Assembly: GCA_039000515.1 (NCBI GenBank)
Contig: JBCFYV010009882.1
Span: forward strand, 49,205,118-49,269,117
Direction of reading: 5' to 3'
Length of the DNA stretch: 64,000 nucleotides
DNA from: Timema cristinae
Lineage: Eukaryota; Arthropoda; Insecta; Phasmatodea; Timematidae
In this document: positions 1 to 11,040 of the stretch, piece after piece
Layout: each line of letters begins with the position of its first letter
How positions within the stretch are numbered: the stretch's first letter is position 1
Notes under the pieces: model-generated
The model's database searches: none
Seen by the model: only the letters and a program-made list of their open reading frames with translations
What the model was told of the DNA's origin: nothing
Made by a program: the position numbers and the translations under genes

Positions 1-21
1 ATATATACATTATAATATTAT

Positions 22-188
22 ATAACACCCTATAGTAAAACGTTAATATATATCCTAATATTCAGCTCAAAATATAATATATATTTTATACTATGTATAG
101 TATATTATAAACTATATATAATTATATAATATGTAACACCACTATATTAAAAAGTTAATATCTATCTTAATATTGAGCTCAAAATAAA
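22..188. repeat. Direct repeat of ~55 bp, two diverged copies
   Basis: Positions 22-75 and 134-188 carry the same sequence, from taacacc through gagctc/cagctc to aaaata, with about a dozen differences. They are separated by AT-rich DNA, so the period is about 112 bp. This may be two units of an array continuing to the left of the window, or an old segmental duplication. Confidence 0.55.
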
Positions 189-189
189 C

Positions 190-930
190 ACAACAATAAT
201 GTATCTATTTAAAAGTGATAATCGTAAGGCATTTATGTTGGGAGATGCACAGCAGATAACCTTTTGTATGTGTATGATACTTTTCATACTGACAGTTCAG
301 GCCACCTTAGATTGACAAAAACTTAAAATCACAAGTGCCTACGCACCTACATTTGACTTAAGATATTAAGAACACCTAAACATTGATCATCACTAGAATA
401 GATTATGCCATAAATGTCGTCCCAAATGTGTACGCCGGTTTTATCCTGACTGTAGTATAAGAGAACTCCAACAAATACTACCCCGCGCCCCCCTGTTTCC
501 CAATCTCTCTATGTCACACGCAGGTATTTATCTATTTATCACCATTAATAATATCCACAATACGGCACAATGTGTTTTAATATTCCATATGAGCCTCGGT
601 TAGAACACAATAGGTCTGCAAACAAAGAGTTGCATCATATTTAGTATGTTTTCCGGTCTGTAACTTGCTTTTAGCCTCACCACCCTTCCTGATATTCAGT
701 AAATAGAGGAATGGGAATTCTAAATGGTACACATATCTCCTTGAAACAGTTATATACTCATAACCTATCTCAAGGGTATCTATACCCATTGGAGTTATAG
801 GAACAAAATACTAGGGGTATAGGACACATTCTCTCAAAAACAAAAATCCCATTAGCTATACCCTGATTTTCATAGGAAGCCATTTTAGGAAAAAAAATCC
901 TTCGCGACCAACGTTTTACTATATTATCCG
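190..930. other. AT-rich sequence, no gene seen
   Basis: No open frame with recognisable protein character, no RNA gene and no clear repeat was seen. The longest frame here (70 codons, complement of 577-789) has no recognised motif. Confidence 0.5.
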
Positions 931-935
931 ACTCC

Positions 936-1100
936 TAGCTCAGATGATAGCACGTATCTCTACTGAGTTAAGGGTCATGGGCTCAATCCCGGCATGAAAG
1001 AAAATTGTATCATTAGTGAAATGTGGGTTAACACTTTCACATTGATGAATTAACGACTGATGACTGGATTGTATGACTCTCCTAAACTTAAGATATATTA
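936..1100 (+). repeat. SINE C (subtype C2), diverged copy
   Basis: A tRNA-like head (gctcagatgatagc as A-box region, gggctcaatcccgg as B-box region) is followed by gtatcattagtgaaatgtg and tgatgaattaacg. The same body occurs at 26088, 28545 and, reversed, at 20990. The shared C 3' end (aatcagtcggttcagaaa) is not recognisable here, so this copy is 3'-truncated or too diverged. Confidence 0.6.
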
Positions 1101-1979
1101 TAAGGCATATGAAGCTAGGACAAGCCTAGCAAGCAGTAGTGGAAAATATATGACTTGAATAAAATACTGACACAGAACATAGGCTGGAAACAGTAATGAA
1201 CGTAAAAGTAAATGTTACCATATTATTATTGTTATTTTGCAGGTATCAATAATATCTACCAAAAGTGACAGTCTTAAATCATGTGACTTGACGTGTGAAT
1301 ATGTCAAACGTCATACTGCGGGCTTTCTATGAAAATCTAAATAGGCCCATAGATTTTGTATTTGGGATTTGTTATTTTTCCATAAATAATATAATAAAAT
1401 CGTGACTATTTTCTTTCAGCTATTTAGTTTCTAGCAATATCTATAGGGAGAGTAAAATAATTCTTCTGACATGTTTTGAAATCATACTAATACCTTATAG
1501 GACTTGTGATTGTGATTGTGATGATGATGTTGATGATTATTTCAACAATCTGGAGATAGGAGGGGAGTATGGGAACATCTTAGGCAATCCATTGGGGGTC
1601 TGTAATCTTAAAAAGGATACGAGCCCCTGGCTTAGTTGGATAGGACTCGTTCGATCCAAGTCCAGGTAATAAATTATTATCTGCATATTTATATATATTT
1701 GTCAAATTATTTTGGTTTTTCTCTAGCTCTGCACGTCTTACTACCCATTCAGGCAACCATAAATCTACACTAATCTAAAACACAATAAAGAAGCTGAAGA
1801 TAATAAAATTTTAGATTCATTTTAAAGAGTGTGGAAAATCCATAAAGAGAAACAACTAAAATAAACCATTAATAATTAACCTACTAGAAAATCAAACTGA
1901 ATTCTAACCTCTCGAGTCCAAGCTAATCAAGCTAGTCGATCTTAAACCCTAAGGAATAAATGCCTTAATAACAAGATAA
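1101..1979. other. No gene; possible tRNA-like fragment near 1627-1670
   Basis: The sequence is AT-rich. At 1627-1670 the run cctggcttagttggatagga...gttcgatccaagtccagg resembles tRNA A and B boxes brought close together. It is too short to be a functional tRNA and is probably a SINE head fragment. Confidence 0.35.
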
Positions 1980-2239
1980 CCCACTTGGTGGTCTCATGGT
2001 CTAAGATGCTACTCTTGCAGTAAACTATATTGACGATGACGATGAGAGTGAGGTTTGAATATTGGTCGGGTGTACTGAAACGGTTTTTTTTCCAAAAGGG
2101 GTCTCCACTCTCCCTCCACGAAAATTCTGGTACACTTCTTATAAATATAACCTTCCCAATCCTTAAGACCATTAGCGTAATTAGTACATAAGCGTATAAT
2201 CCAAACGGGTAGTTGGACGTGGTGCTACAAAAAAAAAAA
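1980..2239 (+). repeat. SINE A (subfamily A2), full length with A-tail
   Basis: This is an old copy of the commonest repeat in the window. The order is a tRNA-like head (ggtggtctcatggtctaag; then gaggtttgaata in the B-box position), a cggtcgggtgtactga joint, a conserved middle with ccactctccctccacg, and a 3' end with attagcgtaattagtaca, then gcgtata..aaacgggtag and gtggtgcta. It ends in about 11 A residues. The head has the spacing of a class II tRNA with a long variable arm. A second copy follows directly. Confidence 0.8.
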
Positions 2240-2243
2240 GATG

Positions 2244-2493
2244 TTGATCACTTCGGTTGTCACAAGGTTTAAGGCATCATTCTTACATTATACTGGCCTG
2301 CTAATGACAGAGAGGTCGGGATTTGAATCCAGCGTGTTAAGCGTGCTTTTTCCTCGATGGCTATTCACACTCCATCCAGGACGATGTGGGTACACTAACT
2401 CTATTTTTAACCTTCTTCGTCCCTCACACATTAGCATAATTGGTATAGACACATATAAACACCGAACGGGTAGTAAAATGAACTGAAAAAAAT
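2244..2493 (+). repeat. SINE A (A2), head-to-tail with the previous copy
   Basis: Recognised by ggtttaaggcatcattct, ggtcgggatttgaatcc, gatgtgggtacac and accgaacgggtagtaaaatg. It starts within a few bases of the A-tail of the preceding copy, which fits insertion into that A-rich tail. An open frame of 81 codons across it is a by-product of the repeat. Confidence 0.78.
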
Positions 2494-2759
2494 ATTTCAA
2501 TTTCGGGGTTCTAAAATGAGTTGTATAGTATTAAGGTACTGGTGTCCCTGGTTAAACTAGCTTAAAAAATATTTGACGAAACAAAATCTCTACCGAAAAG
2601 AGTTATGTAGTAGGTTTGAATATTATATATATATTCAATCCTTAACAAATTAGCCTAAACTGGTATTAATGAATTTGTGATTTTTCATTTTATACCAGGT
2701 TGAGTTCTTGAGAATTTCGTTGTAAATAACCCCTAATTTTTATACATATATTATTAAAT

Positions 2760-3066
2760 AAAGCTGTTGTTATTTTTATTATTATTAGCACCGCGTCTTA
2801 CTACCCATTCGGGTTATACGCACATACGCTAATGTGTAATGGTAGGGTGATTGTGAGATGAAATGAAGGACCTACAGTTTAACGTGGAATCCGAACCACA
2901 GTGGAGGCCTGGCATTCCCCACATTCACAAGATGTCTTGTCAGAGGCGAAGGAAGGGTTTGGTAATCAGATAAATCTTTGCCGGGACCGAGGATTGAACC
3001 CCGGCCGCCAGCATAGAAGTCTGACACCTTACCCCTAGACCACCAGGTCACCCAAAGCTGTTGTTA
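2760..3066 (-). repeat. SINE B (B1), young full-length copy with perfect 13-bp target-site duplication
   Basis: The element lies at about 2773-3053, reversed. Read on the minus strand it begins with a tRNA-Glu-like head: gtgacctggtggtctagggg as A box, TTC at the anticodon position, then ggggttcaatcctcgg. The body contains aaacccttccttcgcctctg and accactgtggttcggatt. The 3' end has attagcgt and cccgaatgggtagtaagacg, then gcggtgctaataata. The flanks repeat aaagctgttgtta exactly (2760-2772 and 3054-3066), the signature of target-primed reverse transcription. Confidence 0.93.
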
Positions 3067-3140
3067 GTAGCCACTATTGGCATTAGAGCATATTACTAAT
3101 GTTCTATTATTAGTAAATAATAATAATAATAATAATAAAA

Positions 3141-3230
3141 TCCACTTAGATGGTCGAATGGTCTAACGCAGTCGTATAAAACTCATTTGATGTAAGAGCC
3201 ACATTGAAGAGTATAAATACTGAAATGGTC
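3141..3230 (+). repeat. SINE A head fragment
   Basis: tccacttagatggtcgaatggtctaacgc matches the SINE A head. It sits directly after a (TAA)n run at 3112-3137. The remainder of the element cannot be followed. Confidence 0.5.
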
Positions 3231-3841
3231 GCATTCAAAAACAATTAATGTTATCACACTCTTAAGTTTAAAACAATCAAAATTAAAACTCTGACTATTA
3301 AAAAAAATTGATATAATTTTGAGATTTAAATTATTAATCTTGTAAATAAATGGTAATGTGCACAGCACATATTGTATCTTTCTTAAAAGAGAGATTTTAC
3401 ACACAAAAAAAATTGCAAGATTCAAGATTTTCATGTAACGGAATACATTGTTACAGAAATATTGAGAAAAGAGGAATTTATCTGTCCAACAAAGAACATA
3501 GCACTCAATTTTCCATATCGAAAAACTCTATGAATATATATATATATATCCATATATAGCTTGGTTTTATGAAAATATATTTCAAATAAAATAATTTTAT
3601 TTTTAACAGTACTTCACATTTAAAATGATAAGTTATTTCTTATCTCAAATCGTTTCGTAGATATGGTAAAAATGGTATATTTCTGCTTATGTAAAGTACC
3701 CTTAATTCATTCTAATGAGAAAATACCAGTTGTTGTTGTATTGTGTGTAATGTTAAAGTGCCTATGTACAAAAAATATTCAAAGTGTTTACACTGGACTT
3801 GGAAAAAAACGTTTTCGCTTTCTGTACTTCAGGAAACTCTA

Positions 3842-4086
3842 GCCCACTTCAGTGGCCGCATGATCTAAGGCATTACTCTCGCAGTAGATTAAACTGCCGA
3901 ATACGGGGAGATCAGGTCTCGATCTCGGTTGGGTGTACTGAGGTTAGTTTTACCTAAACTATTTTCTATTCTCCTTCCACCCAAATGTGGGTACACTTCC
4001 TCTTAATTAAACCTATCTAATCCCTTACACATTAGTGTAATTCGTACATAGGCGTATAATTCGAACAGTAATAAAACTTGGTGCTT
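3842..4086 (+). repeat. SINE A (A2), full length
   Basis: It has all segments: cagtggccgcatgatctaag, actctcgcagtagatt, ggttgggtgtactgagg, ctattctccttccacc, and attagtgtaattcgtacat at the 3' end. The A box resembles tRNA-Leu. Confidence 0.85.
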
Positions 4087-4129
4087 AAAGAAAAGTAAAC
4101 TCTACTTTTTATTTTAGTGTTCGATATGT

Positions 4130-4330
4130 AATTAAAAACTCCTAGGGTGAACCTTATGAAAACCCTAGTTACTAATTTTTAGTCTGATCGGTAACAAAAT
4201 CTCGGCTCTAATCGGAGAAACAAACACACAGACATACAAACGGCAACGTGGAAACAACTTTTTGGTTTCAGGTAGTCATGAAACGTCAATATTTATCAAC
4301 ATCTCAAGTTCGAATTAGTTTCTAAGATCA
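4130..4330 (+). repeat. Repeat F: putative 3' end of an unidentified retroelement
   Basis: cctatgaaaaccct..., an (A/C)AGACA-rich stretch (aaacacacagacatacaaac) and gtcatgaaacgtcaatattt..catcaacatctc follow one another. The same order of words is seen at about 27640-27830 and partly at 28200-28330 and 31340-31380. The acaca/gacagaca motif is common in 3' regions of LINEs, but I cannot name the family. Confidence 0.4.
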
Positions 4331-4394
4331 CAATACTTATCTCTCCAAAGGGTCAAGTGAAACTAAAAAGAAGAATCAGATTGCATTTTATATT

Positions 4395-4656
4395 GTTTCA
4401 ATGGATAGAGCAAAAGGTTTGACATGCATTGGTCTAGGAAGGCATCACTCTCGATGAAATGTGGACTGACGATGACAGGTAGATCGGGGTTTAAATCCGG
4501 GTTGAGCTATTGAGGGAGATTTGTCCTAAACGGTTTTCCACTTTCACCTTACACAGGTATGGATACATTTATTTTAGATTACACCTTATTCCTATTCTAT
4601 TCATGTAGTTACAATTCGTATAGCCTGGGGGGTAGTAAAATTTGGTGGAAATTTTT
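4395..4656 (+). repeat. SINE A (A2), diverged
   Basis: Recognised by gaaggcatcactctcg, gtagatcggggtttaaatcc, cggttttccactttcacc and gcctggggggtagtaaaa. It ends in an A/T-rich tail. Confidence 0.72.
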
Positions 4657-4882
4657 TTTTAATATTTGTATTAGCTTTAAAAAGCCTAGCGTTTAATAAT
4701 AAATTAAAATTATTTCTCATATAAGGTAAATATTAAAATCATTTATTTGTATTAAAAAAAGTATTGCTTATGTAAGCTTACCTCGCATTTTCACTGACCA
4801 ATACGTGTTAAGAATAAACAGAACATACAAATAATAAAAACAATCTTTTAATCAAGCTATTATTACGAGTTTATTAAATTAT

Positions 4883-5070
4883 TTATGGGTCGTCCTAATG
4901 GCGGATGGTTCAGGTTCAAAGCCTGGTAAGGTTTACTGAGAAGGGTTTTTCCACTCTACCTCTACGCAAATGTGGATACACTTATTCTATTCAACATTCC
5001 TCATAACTATCAAATAATCTTAATTAGTTTTTAGGTGTGTAACCCGAACAAGTAATGAGAAACGGGGACA
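4883..5070 (+). repeat. SINE A (A2), head partly deleted
   Basis: Starts within the tRNA-like part (ggttcaggttcaaagcctgg). It then shows the normal body (tttttccactctacctctac, aatgtggatacactt) and tail (gtgtaacccgaacaagtaat). Confidence 0.65.
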
Positions 5071-5668
5071 ATAAAATACGTTTATCAGTTATTTCCAAAA
5101 AAAGCATTATTCTTTATAAAGTACCTATTTATATTAATAGCCATAAGCTTTTGTTGCAATATTAAAATTTAAACATTCACAGGAACGTTAAAACCTATTT
5201 TAACATTACAATAGTCTCGCCATATGTAGTGACAACTATGTCTTATTATTTAGAGGAATATGTTAATCCCACAAATACTCTTTGGATCCAGGAAAATACT
5301 AAATAGTTTGTTTTATTTTATATTGTTTCGTTTTATAATAATGACATAAGAGGCATGTCGAAAACCAATGCTGTATTTCTAAGAAGTTTGCCATTTTAAT
5401 TCATATGTTTCATTAATGGGGTATCGTTATCTAAGTACATTATGAAGCACTACCAAAATATGCCACCGATTTAATTTAAATGATCTAATTTATCTTTTGC
5501 ACGTGCTCTTAATAGGGCTGAAATTAACAGCATAAATCTGTTTTCAAATTGCGCCTGATATTTTTAATGAATATGAAACCAGATACATCGTTCTAAGTTG
5601 CACCAGTGCATTTATTTGCACCTTTCAGTAAACCCTGGACCATGATTGCTAGTGTTTTCCAGCCAGTT
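5071..5668. other. AT-rich sequence, no gene seen
   Basis: No repeat, RNA gene or coding frame recognised. Confidence 0.45.
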
Positions 5669-5762
5669 TCTTAGTCATAATTAGTAGGTAGATGTCGCCC
5701 TGTATTTAGTATAGCGCCGCACTTTAGTCGTACTAGGTCTTACTATGGAACTGGCTCTTAGT
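5669..5762 (-). mobile_element. Half copy of hairpin element H (MITE-like)
   Basis: Read on the minus strand, gagccagttccatagtaagacc...aaagtgc...ctaaatacaggg...actggctgg follows the right half of the inverted-repeat element at 10036-10253 (there ctagtttcgtaatcagactt...aagtgc...ctaaatacagga). The left half was not found. Confidence 0.5.
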
Positions 5763-6737
5763 ATATTATTTGTCACTAAGCATCCCCCTTTTCGATTTTT
5801 CTCTCTTTCCAATCAAGAGATAAACTTTAGGGGTGGGAAGAATAAATATAAAATGTTGTTTCTTCCCCCAACATTCAAACAAAACTTTGTAGTAGGTCTT
5901 TCAAGAGGTGAGGAATGGGGCTAATTTTTAAATTTCAATAAACCCCATGGAATCTAGTCAATTTTTTATCCTGTTCTTTATTTAAATAATCAAATGGCTT
6001 AGGTAAAACGGCTACCTTCAGGGTAAACTAAAGAGAAAATCATATAAATTTAGATAATGATTGTATTGATAAGGTCTCTATGAAGAAAGGGGTTTTGATT
6101 ATTTAGTAAAAAAAACAAAACTTTTTTGGTAATTTTATTTTATTTTTCGATCTACTTCTCAAATACTCCGAAGAAAAGGCAAAGCTTTAAGAAAAGGCCA
6201 TCAATCATGAGGCGATATGGAGGAGAGGGAACTTTGGATTGAAGAGTTTTCAAAAGTTATAGGAAATGGGAAGGATGGTTATCATTCTCGTCTAGTACTT
6301 AGATGTCAGCAGTGTCCCTCAAATCTTCTTTACTTTTTTTTATACAAACAAACATCTAATTAGTAAGAAAAACAAACTTGAATGACCTTCCAAATAAAGT
6401 TTTAAAGACTATGGTTTTTCTCGGTTGGGTATTTCAAAGGAAAAGGGTTGAAGTTGAAAGATATAATAGGGTAGAAGCAGCTCTAAACCAAATGAAATTG
6501 CACCTTTGGCTTCTTCTTCCCAGTGACGTCTATAAAATCCATATAAAGAGAGAGAACAAGAAGAAAAATGAAAAATGACCATTTTCCTAATTTGCTGTGG
6601 TAGCTTTTATTTCACTAGATTCCTTGAGAAATCTTAACTTGAAAAGGTACTTTGAATAAATAATTAATATTGGTTAGATTGGCTTTTAAATTTTAGGTAC
6701 ATTATTTGTTAAAAATAAATGTAGCAACCCGTGTGTA

Positions 6738-6739
<2 letters not shown>
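5763..6739. other. No gene or repeat recognised
   Basis: AT-rich single-copy-looking DNA. A 66-codon frame at 6378-6578 begins at a non-ATG codon and ends in a lysine-rich tract; nothing supports it as a gene. Confidence 0.45.
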
Positions 6740-6814
<75 letters not shown>

Positions 6815-6853
6815 AGAGAGAGAGAGAGAGAGAGAGAGTGAGAGAGAGAGAGA
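6740..6853. repeat. Compound microsatellite (TA)n-(GA)n
   Basis: About 36 TA units pass directly into about 19 GA units with one interruption (gtga near 6840). Confidence 0.97.
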
Positions 6854-7097
6854 TTGTCTTTTAAAACAATATTGATCTCACATGGTACTGTTATCTCTTT
6901 CTTTAAATATTTAACTGGCTTTTACAAGCACTTTCGGTATTCTAAAATACTGTAACTTGTAACATCAGTTAAACTTCGCTGACAATATATTACAATGTTA
7001 CGCTTAAAACCTTGTAATTTCACTTATAATAGTATAAATCTCTATCAATTTTAACAAAAACATTGAAAATAAAAATACTGTATGGAAAGGTTTTTTT

Positions 7098-7166
7098 AAC
7101 ACCGTTGACCTCGGTAATTTTGGGGTTCAATTCTCGCCTCAGGACCTAATTCTTTTAGGTTCAAAC
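7098..7166 (+). repeat. SINE C (C1), 5' part, split by SINE A
   Basis: ccgttgacctcggtaatttt...ctcgcctcaggac...ttaggttcaaac aligns with the head of the C1 copy at 45965 (ctcagtggttttgggg...tcgccttagaac...ttggttcaaag). The element resumes at 7482 after an inserted SINE A. Confidence 0.65.
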
Positions 7167-7412
7167 CCGCCTCGGTGGCGTAGTTGGCTAACGCGCTTGC
7201 CGTGTTGAACTCGACTGCTGAGTACGGGGAGATCGAGGTTCGAATCTAGGTCGGGTGAACTGGGGGTGGTTTTTTCTAAATTGTTTTCCACTCTCCCTTC
7301 ACGCAAATGCGGGTTCATTTCTCTAATTCAACCCTCCCAATTCCTAATCCATTAGCGTAATTAATACTTAAAGCGTATAACCCGAACGGGTAGTAAGACG
7401 TGGTGCTAAATA

Positions 7413-7481
<69 letters not shown>
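7167..7481 (+). repeat. SINE A (subfamily A1), intact, inserted into SINE C, with long (TA)n tail
   Basis: This is the near-consensus A1 form. The head has cctcggtggcgtagttggct (A box), gtgttgaactcgactgctga (long variable-arm region) and gaggttcgaatctagg (B box). The body has gttttccactctcccttcac. The 3' end has gcgtataacccgaacgggta and gtaagacgtggtgcta. It ends in tatatt and a pure (TA)n tract to 7481. The flanks are ttttaggttcaaac (7153-7166) and tttaaggttcaaac (7482-7495), a target duplication with 13 of 14 matches when one base is allowed. The microsatellite thus belongs to the SINE tail. Confidence 0.9.
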
Positions 7482-7482
<1 letters not shown>

Positions 7483-7740
7483 TTAAGGTTCAAACACAAC
7501 TGGGGTCAACAGATTTTTCTTGAGTGATAAAAATCCGTAGCACAACCTCCTTCGTAGGGGAAATAAAGCTTTCGGTCCCATGTCGAGCGTGGTATGTAAA
7601 GTAACCCTGGAAAGTATGTGAGCATACCATTTCCGACAAAATTGGGAGGTTATTTCGCTATTGCTTATAGACATTCTCGTGTACTGATATAATCAGTCGG
7701 TTCAGAAAGTGTACGTTAAATACCTCAAAGATATACATAT
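7482..7740 (+). repeat. SINE C (C1), 3' part
   Basis: Continues the element begun at 7098. tgagtgataaaaatc, gaccaacgt-like body words and the C 3' end (actgatataatcagtcggtt, cagaaagtg, taaatacctcaaa) match the copy at 45965-46270. A 63-codon minus-strand frame across it is incidental. Confidence 0.75.
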
Positions 7741-7883
7741 CAAATAAATAAATTTAAAAAAGACCTTTTCAATTAAAATCTATTGAACCAAATAGTAGAT
7801 AATGAATCTACTTCTCTTCATATCGTAGAAATTTTGGTTAAAACAAACAATTTGGATTTTTTTTTTGTTCATAAGCCTATTGA

Positions 7884-8056
7884 TTTCACATACGTGAATA
7901 CCAGCTGGGTCCACTGGTGTGGATTATCCTAAATGGTTTTCAACTCTCCCTCTACACATAATACTATTACATCTCCTATAAATTCTAACCACCTCATCAT
8001 TCTTCTAGTGTAAAATATGTATATAGTCCGGACGTGTAGCAAGAAGTGATGCATTA
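7884..8056 (+). repeat. SINE A (A2), 5'-truncated
   Basis: Begins at the B-box to body joint (gaataccagctgggtccact) and continues with aaatggttttcaactctccc and a degraded 3' end (gtccggacgtgtagcaagaa). Confidence 0.6.
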
Positions 8057-8150
8057 AATATATACGAGTAAAAATGTACTTTTGTTTCAATAACTACTTG
8101 TTAATATATACTTTTATGTTTCAGGTTTCTTCTACATTTATATATTTTTA

Positions 8151-8365
8151 ATCCACATCAGTGGTCAAATGCGTCACTCTCGCAATAGACCGGACTGCTG
8201 ATGGCGGGGAGCTCATCCCATTTGGATGTTATGAGGGTGGTCTTCTTAAATGGTTTCCAGCCATCATTCAGGAAAAGTGGGTATATTTCCTCTTTCTACT
8301 TTTTCCATACCTATTTGTTTAACGTAATTAATGTATGCGAGTAACTAAGATGGGGATAATTTTTT
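8151..8365 (+). repeat. SINE A (A2), diverged
   Basis: cacatcagtggtcaaatgcg, tcactctcgcaatagaccgg, ctgctgatggcggggagctc and aaatggtttccagcc are all recognisable; the 3' end is poor. Confidence 0.75.
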
Positions 8366-10035
8366 TTTAATACATACGTATCCTTCTAGCAATACAGTAT
8401 TGCACTTTCTTATATTTACTATCTCATGTTAAGAAAGAATTTTAAACATAAAAAAATCTACCTAAGCCAATGATGGAGATTGGCGTTTTTTGTTCCCCTA
8501 AACTCGAAATAATGAATTCTAAAATTATATTTGTCCACACGTATATCTGTATTACTGACTTTAGTTTTTATGTTTGTTGTGTGTGGGGTTACAACCATGT
8601 ATGTAATGAATGTTCTATCGTCCCAATTAGAGGAGAAACCATTATTTGAATTATATCCTTAAAATTAATAGTCGCTTATAAATGATTGATTTTACAAAAT
8701 GGCTATCACGACTTTTTTTTAAATCTAATAATTGTCAAGTGTTTTATATTATAAATAAACTTGTTTTAATCAATAAAGTGTAGAGTACTGTTTATAGATT
8801 TATAAATAAAAATAAAAATTGTTTGAAAATGGCTTTAGATATTTTGTTTAAATTTGATATCTGGATATGTATTTTACTACAGGACCTAAATAATATTAAG
8901 TGGTTGATTTTGGAGAATAATTTATTTGAGCATTATATAGAGAAGCCGATTTTTTTAAAATTATTTCCAAACTATAATAGACTGTGAGACAGTAGGTACA
9001 ATACGATCTTCCCAATTTTATTTTCCTCAAGCAGTGACTTTATGGAAATTATGTTGCTCGAAAACATATTAGTTTTGGAGTTTAATTTTTTGATAAATTT
9101 AAAGAACATATTTTCATATTGATTCAAATATTTTTTTCTAACAACATTGATAATATATAATAATTGGCTTTTTATATCTTGAAAGTATTTAGGAAAGGGA
9201 ATTTTTATTTTTCTATGAGCGTAAACATGAACAAATACTTAACATGTGAGCGAAATTAAGGTCCAATTTTAATAGAAATGGCATTTTGTAAAGAATTAAA
9301 AAAATCGTTAGATATTGAGTACTTTTTTTTTACTTTTAGTATTATCTTAGAAGAGTCAAAATATGTTTGCTACAGATAAAATGAACTGACGTATAGAAAT
9401 ATCTAATAGCCTTTGTAGCTTAGAAGATTGGACTGTATTTGTATACGGAGTTCAAATTCACTTGGTGACGCCATAGACCACCTAACTACAGGTATAATTT
9501 ACCAACCACGTTTTGTAACAAGACATCCTTAGGTTAAGTCTGTTGATAACAGAAAACACGATTTTACGATGAATAATATTGTATCCATTATATTTTTGTT
9601 CAAATATGAAGATCATTCTCATTAAAAACCTTTTAAGAAGTGTTTGAGTTCTAATGAAATATACTCATAAACAAAATTATAAAAAACCTTATTTAAAAGC
9701 AGTCGCGTTTTATCAAGGCAAGTTCATTAATAAAGCGAAGTCAAATCGATTAAACTTTGAATGTGTTTATCACGTCTCATTAGTTATCCTGACCGTTTTA
9801 ACTTTGTTGGAAAACAACTCTTTCCCCCCAAAAAAACACATCTAGTTAAAAAAAATTTTTTTAGACCTTTCACAATATTTTCATTTCTATATAAATAATT
9901 TTCAAAATTCTTACTAAATTTTTTTTAAAGAATGTTTTCAAAATTGTTTTAAAAGCAATTAGAAATATTTTGTAAAATCCTAAAGGACGATGGTTTTGAA
10001 ATTAGTGTTATTATTTTCAGGCTTGGTTAAAATTT
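8366..10035. other. 1.7 kb of AT-rich DNA without visible features
   Basis: No coding frame of note, no tRNA-like sequence and no terminal repeats were found. Homopolymer T and A runs are frequent. Confidence 0.45.
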
Positions 10036-10253
10036 TCAGGACCAGTTTCATGGTAAGACTTAGTATGTCTCAAGTGCGATCATATACAGAATAGAGGATA
10101 AAACCTACCTAAATCAGAATGGAATGGGCCAGTTTCATATGGGAGACTGGCCCATTCCCATCTTGTAGGTATCCTGTATTTAGTAAAGCTCTGTACCTGA
10201 GGACTACCAATGCACTTGAGGCATACCAAGTCTGATTACGAAACTAGCCCTTA
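10036..10253. mobile_element. Hairpin element H, non-autonomous inverted-repeat (MITE-like) element
   Basis: The two ends are inverted copies over about 40 bp: left aggaccagtttcat..agacttagtatgtctcaagtgc (split here), right reversed as agggctagtttcg..agacttggtatgcctcaagtgc. In the centre a perfect 13-bp stem (ggaatgggccagt at 10121-10133, actggcccattcc at 10146-10158) encloses a 12-base loop. There is no coding capacity. The target duplication is unclear, so the superfamily is not assigned. Confidence 0.75.
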
Positions 10254-10563
10254 GAATTTGATGCTGCCGCTTTAAGCTTCTTCAAAGTGATATAAATTGC
10301 TGTGGTAACGTCACATACTGCAGTACCTCCAGGATAGGATTGCCACCTTTCCAAAAATAGAACATGTATTTCTAAGTGATGGGATAAAGGATATCTACTC
10401 TGGAGAAATAGTAAGTAAGTATTACATGACTTCAGAAGCTATTTGAGGTTATTTATATGTGTATTAAGCGGGAGGGTATGATGAATGTAACTGACTTAGA
10501 TTTTTAAAGGTAATTTCAAGATTTGGATCTAAATAATGTCAACTTTAATATTATGATATTTTT

Positions 10564-10765
10564 AGTCACCACGTCTCACTATCTGTTTGGGTTATACACT
10601 TATCTACCAATTATGCTAATGCATTAGGGATTAGAAAGGCTGAATTTAGGGGAAGTGTACCAACATTCGCGTGAAGGTATAGTGGACCAACTATAGGAGC
10701 AAACAGACTTAGTACAACTGACTACTGCCGTGCTCCCATAATTGGCAATCTAGTCTTTTGCAAAA
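10564..10765 (-). repeat. SINE A (A2), reversed
   Basis: accacgtctcactatctgtt, ggtgaagtg-like words, attcgcgtgaagg and agactactgccgtgctccc-like head words are in the reversed order expected. The head is degraded near 10740. Confidence 0.65.
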
Positions 10766-11040
10766 CTTCCGAAGCGGTTGTTTTAAATGTTCAAACTTGT
10801 TTTAGTCACATTTTAAAGTATTATAAACTCATGAACATTCAACACCAGGGTTGCTAAGAGACAACTTATATACAAATGAAATAGTGGAGCGTTTATAATA
10901 ATAAAAGTAAAACGTAGGAAAACAACTAAAAATTAAATTAGAATATTGTTGTAAAAGTAGTAAACAATTATTTTCACCTTTCCAACCCCTATGTTTGAGG
11001 ATGTAAAACAATAACATAAAATAAAATGAGTATCAACCCT

